Part shown: positions 43,380 to 51,264 of the stretch, piece by piece
Layout: every line of letters begins with the position of its first letter
Position numbering within the stretch: position 1 is the first letter of the stretch
Source of the DNA: Nitrospira sp.
GTDB lineage: Bacteria > Nitrospirota > Nitrospiria > Nitrospirales > Nitrospiraceae
Length of the DNA stretch: 64,000 bases
Assembly: GCA_029194675.1 (NCBI GenBank)
Contig: JARFXP010000002.1
Coordinates: 744,001 to 808,000, forward strand
Direction of reading: 5' to 3'
Notes under the pieces: generated by a model
What the model saw: only the letters and a program-made list of their open reading frames with translations
Databases searched by the model: none
What the model was told of the DNA's origin: nothing
Made by a program: the position numbers and the translations under genes

Positions 43380-44363
43380 ATGTACCGTCACGCGGCGATC
43401 GCGCTGATACTCGTCTGTGCCTGGGCTTGGCCCGTGGACGTACGAGGACACGGCTTCGCGGGCAAACGCTTGTTTCCTCAGACCATGTTGTTCGATGACC
43501 CGGCACCGCTTGATGAGTTCAATCTTTTTTTCGGGCATGCCAAAACGTCTGACGGGCTCACGACCAGTTACGAACTCGACGCGGCCAAGCGGATTACACC
43601 ATGGTGGAGTGTGGGGTTCAGCCAGGAATTCGACCAGCTCTCTTTTGGTTCCGGCTCCACGAGTGGCTTTCAGAACTGGGCCCCTCACACCAAAGGCACG
43701 TTTTTGGTCAGTGAGCGCCATGAAACCATGATCTCGTGGGGGTTGGATTGGGACATCGGCGGGATCGGCAGTCACGCGGTCGGGGCCTCCACGCAATCGA
43801 CGCTGACGCCGCAATTGTTTTTTGGCAAAGGCTTTGGCGATCTGCCCCGATCGCTTCAGTGGCTTCAGCCCTTCGCCATCACGGGGTATGTGGCCCCAAG
43901 CTTTCCGCTCCAGCAGAACCCCGTCCAAACCTTGCAAACCGGCTTCACCCTGCAATACAGCCTCCAGTACCTGAACAACTTTGTGCAGGATTTGGGGTTC
44001 CAGGGGTTCTCGAGGACCCTGGTCAGGGGCCTGGTGCCGATTGTTGAAGGCGTGTTCACCAATTGTCTGAACCAGGGCGGAGCAGCCGGGGGCGCCGGCT
44101 GTGAAGTGGTCGGCTTCATCAACCCGGGATTCTTCTGGTTTGTTCCCCACCCCTTCGAGGGCAAGGGGTACGCAATGGGACAAATCGGAGTGGAGGCGTC
44201 AATCCCAATCAACGCGCTGAGTGGCCAGAGCGTGGGGCTCTCTGTCATGTGGGGCACCTATCTGGACGATCTCTTTCCCACGAGCCTTGGCGCGCCATTA
44301 TTTGCTGAACTGTTTACCACGAAGACGAAGGCTACCTACGGGAACCCCATATTTGGTCAATAG
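43380..44363 (+). CDS. Outer-membrane-barrel-like protein in a CopC locus
   Basis: The ATG at 43380 follows GGAGGAAGAG and starts a signal peptide (M-Y-R-H-A-A-I-A-L-I-L-V-C, cleavage near V-R-G-H). The 327-residue mature protein has alternating aromatic-rich strands (S-V-G-F-S-Q-E-F-D-Q-L-S-F, W-G-L-D-W-D-I-G-G-I-G) and ends in a polar F-G-Q. Beta-barrel or periplasmic beta-protein is likely. It lies 16 bp before copC, so it is probably co-transcribed and involved in copper handling; this role is inferred. Confidence 0.65.
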   Translation: MYRHAAIALILVCAWAWPVDVRGHGFAGKRLFPQTMLFDDPAPLDEFNLFFGHAKTSDGLTTSYELDAAKRITPWWSVGFSQEFDQLSFGSGSTSGFQNWAPHTKGTFLVSERHETMISWGLDWDIGGIGSHAVGASTQSTLTPQLFFGKGFGDLPRSLQWLQPFAITGYVAPSFPLQQNPVQTLQTGFTLQYSLQYLNNFVQDLGFQGFSRTLVRGLVPIVEGVFTNCLNQGGAAGGAGCEVVGFINPGFFWFVPHPFEGKGYAMGQIGVEASIPINALSGQSVGLSVMWGTYLDDLFPTSLGAPLFAELFTTKTKATYGNPIFGQ

Positions 44364-44379
44364 AAAAGGAGGATGCACA

Positions 44380-44775
44380 ATGCTGCGACCGCTCATCATG
44401 CTGGCAATTCTATTCATCTGGTTGACGCCTCACTCTGTAGAGGCCCATGCTTTTGTGGAGCATGCGGAGCCCCGGGTCGGCCAACGAGTCGCCGCCTCGC
44501 CGTCGGTTGTACGGGTCTGGTTTGATCAGGGGTTGGTCGGAGGCCGAATCCGAATTGAGAATGCTGCGGGGCAAGAAATTGTCAGCAGCACCAACTGCCT
44601 CTCACCCCATGACAAATATTTACTGGAGATTGTGATCCCCCAGCCCCTCCCAGGCGGGGACTATCATGTTTACTATGAGGCTGACGACGTTCATACGCAT
44701 ACCACCCCAGGCGATCACTTTTTTTCCGTGGAATCCGAGGGGGCTGGCGCAAAACCCGTGACCTTGACCGAATAG
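44380..44775 (+). CDS. copC: CopC-like periplasmic copper-binding protein
   Basis: AAAGGAGG 7 bp upstream supports the ATG at 44380. The 131-residue protein has a signal peptide ending V-E-A-H-A, so the mature N-terminus starts with His as in CopC. It carries E-H-A-E-P-R-V-G-Q-R-V-A-A-S-P, V-V-R-V-W-F-D-Q-G-L and a C-terminal His-rich D-V-H-T-H-T-T-P-G-D-H-F. CopC binds copper in the periplasm. The C-terminal histidines replace the usual G-H-P motif, so the binding site differs somewhat from the classical protein. No CopD gene is adjacent. Confidence 0.85.
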   Translation: MLRPLIMLAILFIWLTPHSVEAHAFVEHAEPRVGQRVAASPSVVRVWFDQGLVGGRIRIENAAGQEIVSSTNCLSPHDKYLLEIVIPQPLPGGDYHVYYEADDVHTHTTPGDHFFSVESEGAGAKPVTLTE

Positions 44776-44850
44776 CGGCTCAAGGAGCAGGGCGGGGAGG
44801 GCCTTGCGATGGAACTGCGTTGCCAGAGTCCTTGGGGCTGCCGAGTTAAA

Positions 44851-44895
44851 GAGAGGGTCAAGACTTGTTTTGTGCATTCCGTTGAGTGAGTCATA
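44851..44895. repeat. Dispersed REP-like repeat followed by PIN-gene debris
   Basis: GAGAGGGTCAAGACTTG then TTTTGTGCATTCCGTTGAG and GAGTCATA closely match copies at 38573 and 49291. The PIN-type debris that follows is also shared with 38573. Confidence 0.7.
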
Positions 44896-44989
44896 TGTCT
44901 TGTGGCCCACTCGCTCTGCCTCGATTTTTCCGGCCCGCCCTGCCACCGCACTACGCACAGCGACGGTTGGTGTTGTTTTGGGGTTGCGC

Positions 44990-45130
44990 TGCACATGCTA
45001 ATCGCCACTTGAACGATCGAAGATTATTCCCTGAGCGTGGTGTGTTGAAAGGACGAGTGAACCTTACTTGAGCTTATCCGGTGCCTAGACCGTATCGGAT
45101 ATGAAGAGTTGATCAGCCAGTTGACGTAAC
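44990..45130 (-). pseudogene. Decayed PIN-domain gene fragment (second copy)
   Basis: Short minus-strand pieces L-R-Q-L-A-D-Q-L-F-I-S-D-T-V and V-A-I-S-M-C-S correspond to N-Q-I-V-I-S-D-A-I and L-A-T-I-S-M-L in the remnant at 38692-38995. It is more degraded than that copy, with an internal deletion. Confidence 0.45.
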
Positions 45131-45135
45131 AACTC

Positions 45136-46023
45136 TTAGGCCATTGGGACACGATCTTCACCTGTATATACAACGAACCGTTTGCCGCGGAGGAAGCCGA
45201 TGAGTGTCACATTGAATTCCCAGGCGAGTTGGACGGCCAGGCTGGACGGGGCCGAGACACAGGCTACGACAGGGAGCCCGGCGACCAGGGTTTTCTGGAC
45301 GATTTCAAAACTTCCCCTGCTGCTCACGAGCAAAATTGATTCGTCGAGCGGCAGGCGTTTTTCCAGCAGAGCCCAACCGATCAGTTTGTCCACGGCGTTA
45401 TGGCGTCCCACATCTTCCCGCACCGCAATCAATTTACCTGTCGTATCAAATAGACCCGCTGCGTGAAGCCCGCCGGTTCGGCCGAATAACGCCTGGGATG
45501 AGCGCAGGGTTTCAGGCAGAACGCACAAGACCTCCGGGGAGACACGCAGATTCGGATTGGGCCGGACGATGCCGCGCACCCGCACCGCGTCGATGGAGGC
45601 TTTCCCACAAAGACCACAGCTCGACGAGGTCAAAAAATTCCGTTGCAGCGTGGCTGGGTTGGCCCGGACACCTCGAACGAGATCCACACGGACGACATTG
45701 CGCTTATGGTTGCCGGTGGTGACTTGGCGGAGCGCGACGATTTGCTCGGCGTTCGTGATCACGCCTTCCGTCAGCAGGAATCCAGAGGCTAACTCAAGAT
45801 CGTGTCCTGGTGTGCGCATGGTGATGCTGATCGGGCTGGAGCCGATGCGAATCTCAAGCGGTTCCTCTCCGACGAGATAATCCTCGAATCGAGCAACCTT
45901 GCCTTCCTGCCATTCGGTCACTCCCGTGACTTCCAGAGGGCGCACGGGGATGGTGGCCGCTACTCGCGGTTTTTTCCGTGAATCAGCGGTGGGTTTCTGA
46001 GTACGCGAAGATCGCGTAGACAT
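45136..46023 (-). CDS. fdhD: FdhD sulfurtransferase for formate dehydrogenase
   Basis: The ATG at 46023 (M-S-T-R-S-S-R-T-Q) lies 4 bp after the oxidoreductase stop; the longer upstream frame only runs into that gene. The 295-residue protein has the FdhD pattern: P-G-H-D-L-E-L-A-S-G-F-L-L-T-E-G-V-I, S-S-S-C-G-L-C-G-K (the sulfur-carrying cysteine motif C-G-x-C), and R-E-D-V-G-R-H-N-A-V-D-K-L-I-G. FdhD moves sulfur from IscS to the molybdenum cofactor of formate dehydrogenases. Its coupling to the oxidoreductase gene strongly suggests that enzyme is its client. Confidence 0.9.
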   Translation of the reverse strand: MSTRSSRTQKPTADSRKKPRVAATIPVRPLEVTGVTEWQEGKVARFEDYLVGEEPLEIRIGSSPISITMRTPGHDLELASGFLLTEGVITNAEQIVALRQVTTGNHKRNVVRVDLVRGVRANPATLQRNFLTSSSCGLCGKASIDAVRVRGIVRPNPNLRVSPEVLCVLPETLRSSQALFGRTGGLHAAGLFDTTGKLIAVREDVGRHNAVDKLIGWALLEKRLPLDESILLVSSRGSFEIVQKTLVAGLPVVACVSAPSSLAVQLAWEFNVTLIGFLRGKRFVVYTGEDRVPMA

Positions 46024-46027
46024 GTGG

Positions 46028-48268
46028 TTAGCTGCCTGCCGAAACGATCTCAACCGTGGCGTTGTAGTCCGGTATGCCGCAGGGATCGAGACGGCCGGCC
46101 GGAATGACGTTGTTGGCCTCCGGCCAATAGACCTGTACTGATCCAGGTTTGACGCGCTCAAGGACGATGCGCCCACGATATTCTCCGAGCTCATTGCGCA
46201 AGATGACGGGGTCGCTCGATGTAAGCTTCAGGCGGTGGGCATCCTCTCGTGACATGAAGATCGCATCGCGAGAAGCGCCGAGAAGCGGGTCTATCTCGGC
46301 TCCGATCATGCTGTTGAATTGTTTGCCTCGTCTGGTGGTGAGAAAAAAACGCCCTTCGGGAATCGTCTCCTCGGGCAGATCGATCGGTGTGAACCGGCCT
46401 TTGCCGCCCGGGGTTTCGAACCGATCCGTCATGAGATGGGGGCCGCCGTACTGGACCTGGTCTCCCTTTTTGTAGAGCACTGCGATCCCTCTGTACGTCG
46501 GACATACTCGTTCGATCTCGTGTCTGATGTCATGGGTGTCGCGCCAGGGGAAGATCTTGGCGGCCCGCTCCGGATCGAACCGCCGAGCAACGAGGACCGG
46601 AATTTCCCATTCGTCCCTGGCCTCGCCGGGACGAGGCCCTGGTATCTCCGGACTGTAGATGATTCGTCGCTCCGTGCTTGTCTCAGTCCCACCTCCCTGT
46701 TGTTCGTAGCGTGTTCGCGAGGGGAGTAGTACCGCAATGTCTGCCGGCTCCTCCAGCATGGTAGAACTCACCACAATGTCCTGGTGCACACGAAGGCCGA
46801 TGTTGCCCAATGATCGGCGCACCCGGTCCGGTTCGGGCAACGTCTCTAGAAAGTTGCCGCCACTCTGCCAAAGGACGTCGATCTCGCCACGTTCTGCCGC
46901 TAGTATCATGTGTGACGCTCCCAGACCCTTCCATGAAGGAGGCTGGAAGCCCCAAAATTCTGGCATGGCAAACAGAGCTGCGTTCTGGTCGCTGACCGGA
47001 TAATCCATTGAATAGGCGTTCGGCATGGCGCCCATCTCAGCGCCGCCCTGGACTCCGCTGTGTCCACGGATCGGCATGAGGCCCGTGTGTGGCCGCCCCA
47101 CGTTCCCGCATGCAAGCTGCAGATTCACGATTGCCTTGACGTTGTCGGTCCCGTACCGATGCTGCGTGACCCCCATACTCCACACGATGATGGCATGACG
47201 GGCCTTCCTGAACGTCTGCGCGAAGCGGTACATGTCGTTGCGAGTCACACCCGCACCCCGTTCGAGGCTCTCCCAGGACAGATCGCACACTTTTGATTGA
47301 AGGTCTTCCCAGCCGACAGTGCGGGCTGCGATAAAATTGTGATCCAACCAGCTCTGTTCAATCAGATGTTTCAGTACGCCGTAGAAGAACGGAATATCTC
47401 CGCCGACATGAATATGAAAAAAGTCGTCGGCCAGTTTCGTGCCGAACAGGGCGCTCTCCGCGACCGAGGGAATCCAATAACGCTCCATTCCCGGCTCGAC
47501 GAAGGGATTCACAACCACGATTTTCGTGCCGGCTTTCTTCGCATGGTAGAGGTATTTCAATGTCACCGGCTGATTGTTGGCCGGGTTGGCGCCGACAAAC
47601 ACCAGGAGATCGGTCCCGATCCAATCCCGGTAGGAACAGGTTGTGGCTGAGCAGCCGATCGTTTCCTTGAGCGCTGCCGTACTGGGCGCGTGGCAGATGC
47701 GCGCACTCGTGTCGATATGGTTTGTGCCGATGAAGCGGGCTACTTTTTGATGGGCGTAGTAGGCCTCGTTCGTCAAGCCACGGGCGGTGAGGAACCATCC
47801 GAGACGGTGAGGATCAGTGACATGCAGTCGTTCGGCGATCAGACGAAGCGCCTCATCCCAAGAAACCGGCCGAAAGCCTCTGTCTCTCCGATGACGGATC
47901 ATCGGGACGCAGAGTCGTCCGAGCTTCCGTAATGCCTTGCCTTTCATGGCGCGCAGCGGAGCCACGTCCTCCAGGCAATGCCAGTTCATGGCCGGCATCG
48001 TGTTGAGCCGGAGAAGTTGCAGCCGAACCCAGCAGAGGTGCAGGTCCTTCATGGTCCAGTCGTGCATGCCCGTGGTGCCGAGTGAGCACCCGTCACAGCA
48101 GCCGTCGCGTAGGATGCGGTAGGCATAGGCGAGGTTGTCGCGGTTTTCCCAGGCTGCGTCGAGAATGTCCTTGTAGTTGTTCGGATGTTGTTGATCGAGC
48201 CCGAAGGGGATCAGGCTGACCCAGTTTCTTTGAACTGTTCTCTTACCTGATGCGCGTTCGTCTGCCAT
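46028..48268 (-). CDS. Molybdopterin oxidoreductase, FdhF/YdeP family
   Basis: The ATG at 48268 has AAGGAAG about 9 bp upstream and is preferred to one 16 codons earlier. The 746-residue protein has the YdeP-type N-terminal Cys cluster D-G-C-C-D-G-C-S-L-G. It has the molybdopterin-domain motifs P-V-S-W-D-E-A-L-R-L-I, C-H-A-P-S-T-A-A-L-K and N-L-Q-L-A-C-G-N-V-G-R-P-H-T-G-L-M-P-I-R-G-H-S-G-V-Q. A C-terminal cofactor-binding domain follows (R-G-K-Q-F-N-S-M). The family is formate-dehydrogenase-like; the true substrate is uncertain. The adjacent fdhD supports a sulfurated Mo/W cofactor. Confidence 0.87.
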   Translation of the reverse strand: MADERASGKRTVQRNWVSLIPFGLDQQHPNNYKDILDAAWENRDNLAYAYRILRDGCCDGCSLGTTGMHDWTMKDLHLCWVRLQLLRLNTMPAMNWHCLEDVAPLRAMKGKALRKLGRLCVPMIRHRRDRGFRPVSWDEALRLIAERLHVTDPHRLGWFLTARGLTNEAYYAHQKVARFIGTNHIDTSARICHAPSTAALKETIGCSATTCSYRDWIGTDLLVFVGANPANNQPVTLKYLYHAKKAGTKIVVVNPFVEPGMERYWIPSVAESALFGTKLADDFFHIHVGGDIPFFYGVLKHLIEQSWLDHNFIAARTVGWEDLQSKVCDLSWESLERGAGVTRNDMYRFAQTFRKARHAIIVWSMGVTQHRYGTDNVKAIVNLQLACGNVGRPHTGLMPIRGHSGVQGGAEMGAMPNAYSMDYPVSDQNAALFAMPEFWGFQPPSWKGLGASHMILAAERGEIDVLWQSGGNFLETLPEPDRVRRSLGNIGLRVHQDIVVSSTMLEEPADIAVLLPSRTRYEQQGGGTETSTERRIIYSPEIPGPRPGEARDEWEIPVLVARRFDPERAAKIFPWRDTHDIRHEIERVCPTYRGIAVLYKKGDQVQYGGPHLMTDRFETPGGKGRFTPIDLPEETIPEGRFFLTTRRGKQFNSMIGAEIDPLLGASRDAIFMSREDAHRLKLTSSDPVILRNELGEYRGRIVLERVKPGSVQVYWPEANNVIPAGRLDPCGIPDYNATVEIVSAGS

Positions 48269-48494
48269 GACGATCAGCTTCCTTCTTTGGGGACCTGTAT
48301 TGTAGCATTCCTTCAATAGACAAGGCTTCCCCCGCTGGTCTCGAAGCGTCGGTCCTCAGAAAATGAACGATACACGATACAAGGGCTGCCCTACTTTTAT
48401 CACATGTGTCAATGCCGGGCTTCTATGGCGATTCCAGAGCCAAAATTCTGAATAAACAGTTGCACCATCATGCGCCAATGGCGTAGCATCTTTC

Positions 48495-48812
48495 ATGCGA
48501 TTCATTGAGACCTCGGTATTTACGGCCTCTATGCATCGCCATTTGGATGAGGAAGCCTATCGTGCGCTTCAGGTGGCACTGCTGCTCCGTCCCACGCAAG
48601 GTCCCGTTATTCAGGGCGGAGCAGGACTGCGCAAGTTGCGCTGGGCTGTTCCAGGACGAGGGAAACGAGGGGGCGTCCGCCTGATCTATTATTGGGAACC
48701 AGAAAGTCAGACATTCTACATGCTGTATTTCTACGCAAAGAACGAGCAAGAAGACCTCACGTCACAACAGCTAAAGATTTTGGCCAAGCTCGTTAGGGAG
48801 GAATTCAAATGA
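48495..48812 (+). CDS. RelE/HigB-type toxin
   Basis: The 105-residue protein has the RelE-superfamily pattern of HigB-2-like toxins: V-F-T-A-S-M-H-R-H-L, G-A-G-L-R-K-L-R-W and K-R-G-G-V-R-L-I-Y-Y-W with the M-L-Y-F-Y-A-K-N-E end. It precedes its HTH antitoxin with an ATGA overlap, the reverse of the RelBE order and typical of HigBA/NadS modules. It is predicted to cleave mRNA. Confidence 0.85.
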   Translation: MRFIETSVFTASMHRHLDEEAYRALQVALLLRPTQGPVIQGGAGLRKLRWAVPGRGKRGGVRLIYYWEPESQTFYMLYFYAKNEQEDLTSQQLKILAKLVREEFK

Positions 48813-49120
48813 AACACGCGGCGTTTCAAGAGCTGTTGAGAAGTATCAAGCAAGCCGGGAGGATTCGACGGGGCCGGCTTAAGCCGGCGCGCGTCACCAT
48901 GTTTCGACCGGCGGATGTGAAAAGCATCCGTGAAAAACTCAACGCGTCGCAGACACAGTTTGCCCTCATGATCGGTGTCAGCGTCGCAACGTTGCGCAAC
49001 TGGGAGCAGGGGCGCCGCACTCCCGATGGCCCGGCCCTCGCCCTGCTGCGTGTGGCAGCGCGCAATCCACGTGCAGTGGCCGAAGCGCTCCATCGAGAAT
49101 CGCGCCAAGGAGCGGCGTAA
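48809..49120 (+). CDS. HTH-type antitoxin (HigA/NadS-like)
   Basis: The 103-residue protein overlaps the toxin stop by 4 bp. It has an XRE-type helix-turn-helix in its centre (L-N-A-S-Q-T-Q-F-A-L-M-I-G-V-S-V-A-T-L-R-N-W-E-Q-G-R-R-T-P), the classical pattern of HigA/NadS antitoxins. It neutralises the toxin and represses the operon. Confidence 0.87.
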   Translation: MKHAAFQELLRSIKQAGRIRRGRLKPARVTMFRPADVKSIREKLNASQTQFALMIGVSVATLRNWEQGRRTPDGPALALLRVAARNPRAVAEALHRESRQGAA

Positions 49121-49203
49121 GGGTGAGAGAAGAGTCGGTGAAGGTGGCGTCTGCCCGATGGTGCGACGGTGATGGATGCGAGACCGAACCTGCACCCCTG
49201 CGC

Positions 49204-49235
49204 CATGCACAGTTCAAGGTCAGACCCGAGCTTCT
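49204..49235. repeat. Dispersed REP-like repeat (TGCACAGTTCAAGGTC type)
   Basis: It shares ATGCACAGTTCAAGGTC and the following GACCC..CTTCT with 42687-42717. It lies about 55 bp from a repeat of the other type at 49291. Confidence 0.55.
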
Positions 49236-49290
49236 ATTGAAAAGGCTGTTATGCTGGTCCGCATAAGAACCCGTGATAAACGTTCAAAGT

Positions 49291-49333
49291 AGGGGTCAAG
49301 TCTTGTCTTGTGCATTCCGTTGAGCGAATCATA
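49291..49333. repeat. Dispersed REP-like repeat (GGTCAAGTCTTG type)
   Basis: AGGGGTCAAGTCTTG then TCTTGTGCATTCCGTTGAG and GAATCATA match the copies at 38573 and 44851. It lies just beside the DUF2442 gene end. Confidence 0.65.
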
Positions 49334-49347
49334 AGATGGAATAGCCA

Positions 49348-49692
49348 CTAACGCCGACGAGCACTGGAGCGGGAGCTCATTCGCCTGGATCTGGCGCCTT
49401 GTCGTGTGGCGAGCCACTTCTGAAAGGATGCCTGGCTTTCTCCCGACGGTTTGCCGGCCAAGAGCCCATCGACTCCGATGTCTTCGTCGAGCAGGTCCCA
49501 ATGAATGCCGCGACCTCGCCCGATCAACCTCCAGCGTTTTCGTTCTGCTTGGGTCGCATGGACTAAGCGAGGGAACCAATCGAGGGGAACGGATAAGCTT
49601 CGTCCATCGCTCAGTTCGACGGTCAACGTGTCGTTCGTGATGGTGACAGATTCTGCTGTGGACGCAGCCATCTCAATCGCCAAAGTAGTCAT
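49348..49692 (-). CDS. DUF2442-domain protein
   Basis: The 114-residue protein has the DUF2442 pattern: L-T-V-E-L-S-D-G-R-S-L-S-V-P-L-D-W-F-P-R-L, then G-R-G-I-H-W-D-L-L-D-E-D-I-G-V-D-G-L-L. A basic Ser/Arg tail follows. The family is small, of unknown biochemical function, and is usually encoded beside DUF4160, in an arrangement like a toxin-antitoxin module. Here it overlaps the 3' end of a DUF4160 fragment by 20 bp. Confidence 0.8.
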   Translation of the reverse strand: MTTLAIEMAASTAESVTITNDTLTVELSDGRSLSVPLDWFPRLVHATQAERKRWRLIGRGRGIHWDLLDEDIGVDGLLAGKPSGESQASFQKWLATRQGARSRRMSSRSSARRR

Positions 49693-49798
49693 GCCAGATC
49701 TCCAGAAATCGGTCCTGAGTAAACTGAACGAGCTGCCGAATCCGATTTAATTCCGCACGAGGAAACCCACCGCTTTCTTGTAGTCTGACGGGTACAAG
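49673..49798 (-). pseudogene. C-terminal fragment of a DUF4160 protein
   Basis: About 40 residues read L-V-P-V-R-L-Q-E-S-G-G-F-P-R, A-E-L-N-R-I-R-Q-L-V and F-L-E-I-W-H-D-Y-F-G-D then stop, the usual C-terminus of DUF4160. The N-terminus is missing; beyond about 49800 the sequence becomes a pyruvate oxidase remnant, so a deletion joined the two. Confidence 0.6.
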
Positions 49799-49807
49799 CC
49801 AAAACTT

Positions 49808-50275
49808 GGCTACCTTGTCCGCTTGCCGTTCATCCTGAGGTACCGTGCCGCCCAGATGGTGGGGGTTCCCACATCGCAGCAGAAAATGGCGTCGGCGGCT
49901 GCAAGCTCATCGAGCACCTTGGCGATGTATTGAGGATGGATCGGCTTTCGCCCAGGCTCTCCCGATGCCAGCTCGTCAAGCTCTTTGCGCGTCGTGTGAT
50001 AATGTTGCAGCGCATTTTTCAGGTGCCGATCATCGCTCTTCTGTTTCAGCCTGGGCGATAAGGCGGCGAGCGTAGCGTTGACATCGCCGATCAATCCCAG
50101 ATCCACCCTAGTTCACCGACCGATCTGCTCGCCACAGAGATCAATTTGCACGACGGTGGCGTGATCTGGATAAAATTGCTGGTAAGGGAAGTCGGTGCCG
50201 AGCATCAACAATGTCTCGTAGTCCATCATGGCATGGTAGCCGGAGGCAAAGCCCAGCAACCCCGTCATTGACTTT
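49808..50275 (-). pseudogene. Internal remnant of a pyruvate oxidase (PoxB-like TPP enzyme)
   Basis: The minus strand encodes T-G-L-L-G-F-A-S-G-Y-H-A-M-M-D-Y-E-T-L-L-M, then F-Y-P-D-H-A-T-V-V-Q-I-D-L, an in-frame TGA at 50113-50115, and L-G-L-I-G-D-V-N-A-T-L-A-A-L. It continues P-I-H-P-Q-Y-I-A-K-V-L and D-V-G-T-P-T-I-W-A-A-R-Y-L-R-M-N-G. This matches the middle of quinone-dependent pyruvate dehydrogenase. Both ends and the TPP-binding part are missing. Confidence 0.65.
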
Positions 50276-50854
50276 CGCTCTCAAGTCTCGATCAGCTCTC
50301 ACCCGTCTTGTCATCGCCTGATTGATCGTTAGGTAGATTCGTTGCGAGGGGAGAATGGGCCTCAACTTCACATTCTTCCTGGTTGATTTCAATGTTTCGG
50401 ATTGCGCCGGCTCGGATTCTCGGTTAGGGCTCAATGCCCATGCCCACGCCGAGACCGATTGCGCCCGCAAGAGATCATGCCGGGTGACCGAGTACGCGAC
50501 CACGCCGTCGCGCTCGACCGGGAGGCTCACGACTCGATGTTTCTCCATCATTTTCGCTGCGCCGGGAATTGTCGTCGACGGAGTGATCGCCAGCCGGTCC
50601 TTCCGCATGATCTGTTCGGCCGACAGCTGGTTCAGATCATGGCCCGCATCGAGCGCTTTCATGGCATCCAATTCATTGATGAATCCGAGATACGTACCAT
50701 CGACATCCACTACCGGCGCGCCGGCCGTGTGGGTCGACAACAACGCCAGCGCGATGTCCATGCCGTTCTGTCCGGTGTGAAATACCAACGGATTGGTGGC
50801 GTCGATCTGACCGACGGTCTTGAGCCCGCCTACTGGCACACCTTCCATGGCCAT
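50141..50854 (-). CDS. CBS-domain protein with an abnormal C-terminal tail
   Basis: AAGGAGG 5 bp before the ATG at 50854 gives a strong start. Residues about 10-130 hold two CBS motifs (V-G-Q-I-D-A-T-N-P-L-V, A-G-A-P-V-V-D-V-D-G-T-Y-L-G-F-I-N; I-M-R-K-D-R-L-A-I-T, V-V-S-L-P-V-E-R-D-G-V-V-A-Y-S-V-T-R-H-D-L-L). CBS pairs sense adenosine nucleotides. After H-D-L-L-R-A the remaining 100 residues lose domain character, and the last 45 run in another frame through the pyruvate oxidase remnant. The original C-terminus has probably been lost. Confidence 0.72.
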   Translation of the reverse strand: MAMEGVPVGGLKTVGQIDATNPLVFHTGQNGMDIALALLSTHTAGAPVVDVDGTYLGFINELDAMKALDAGHDLNQLSAEQIMRKDRLAITPSTTIPGAAKMMEKHRVVSLPVERDGVVAYSVTRHDLLRAQSVSAWAWALSPNRESEPAQSETLKSTRKNVKLRPILPSQRIYLTINQAMTRRVRADRDLRAKVNDGVAGLCLRLPCHDGLRDIVDARHRLPLPAILSRSRHRRAN

Positions 50855-51264
50855 GAGATCCTCCTTGGTGATTGTTGAAAGGCATCGTTGATCGGTTTGT
50901 TGATGTCGCACCGATGCAGTCGTTCCGGCCCATCACGGACGCCTCTGAGGCCCTCCGTCTCGGACTTCCACTGTAGTCATTTCAGGCCCACGATTGAGCC
51001 GCCTTGGTGCCACGGACCAAGGCAAGCTCAGATTCGACGTTGAAGCGATCCATGGGGATCGACGCTCCGTCGCGCGCTGCCGCGATTCACCGCTTGATGT
51101 ACAACAGTCCGCCGATGTGCTTCGGATCGACGTGGCGATAGTACGCACCTACACCGACAGGACGACGAGTCGTGCCAATCCATTGCATGCTAGAAAACGT
51201 TTCTTCTCGGAGTGCTGTTGAGTCCACATCTTTGTGCCCTCCCTTTTGACAGATCCGCGTACAT
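50855..51264. other. Intergenic region without a supported gene
   Basis: A minus-strand frame ending at 51087 contains T-R-R-P-V-G-V-G-A-Y-Y-R-H-V-D-P-K-H and ends L-L-Y-I-K-R. This might be part of a small conserved protein, but no domain can be named and no good start is visible. Nothing else is seen. Confidence 0.35.
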
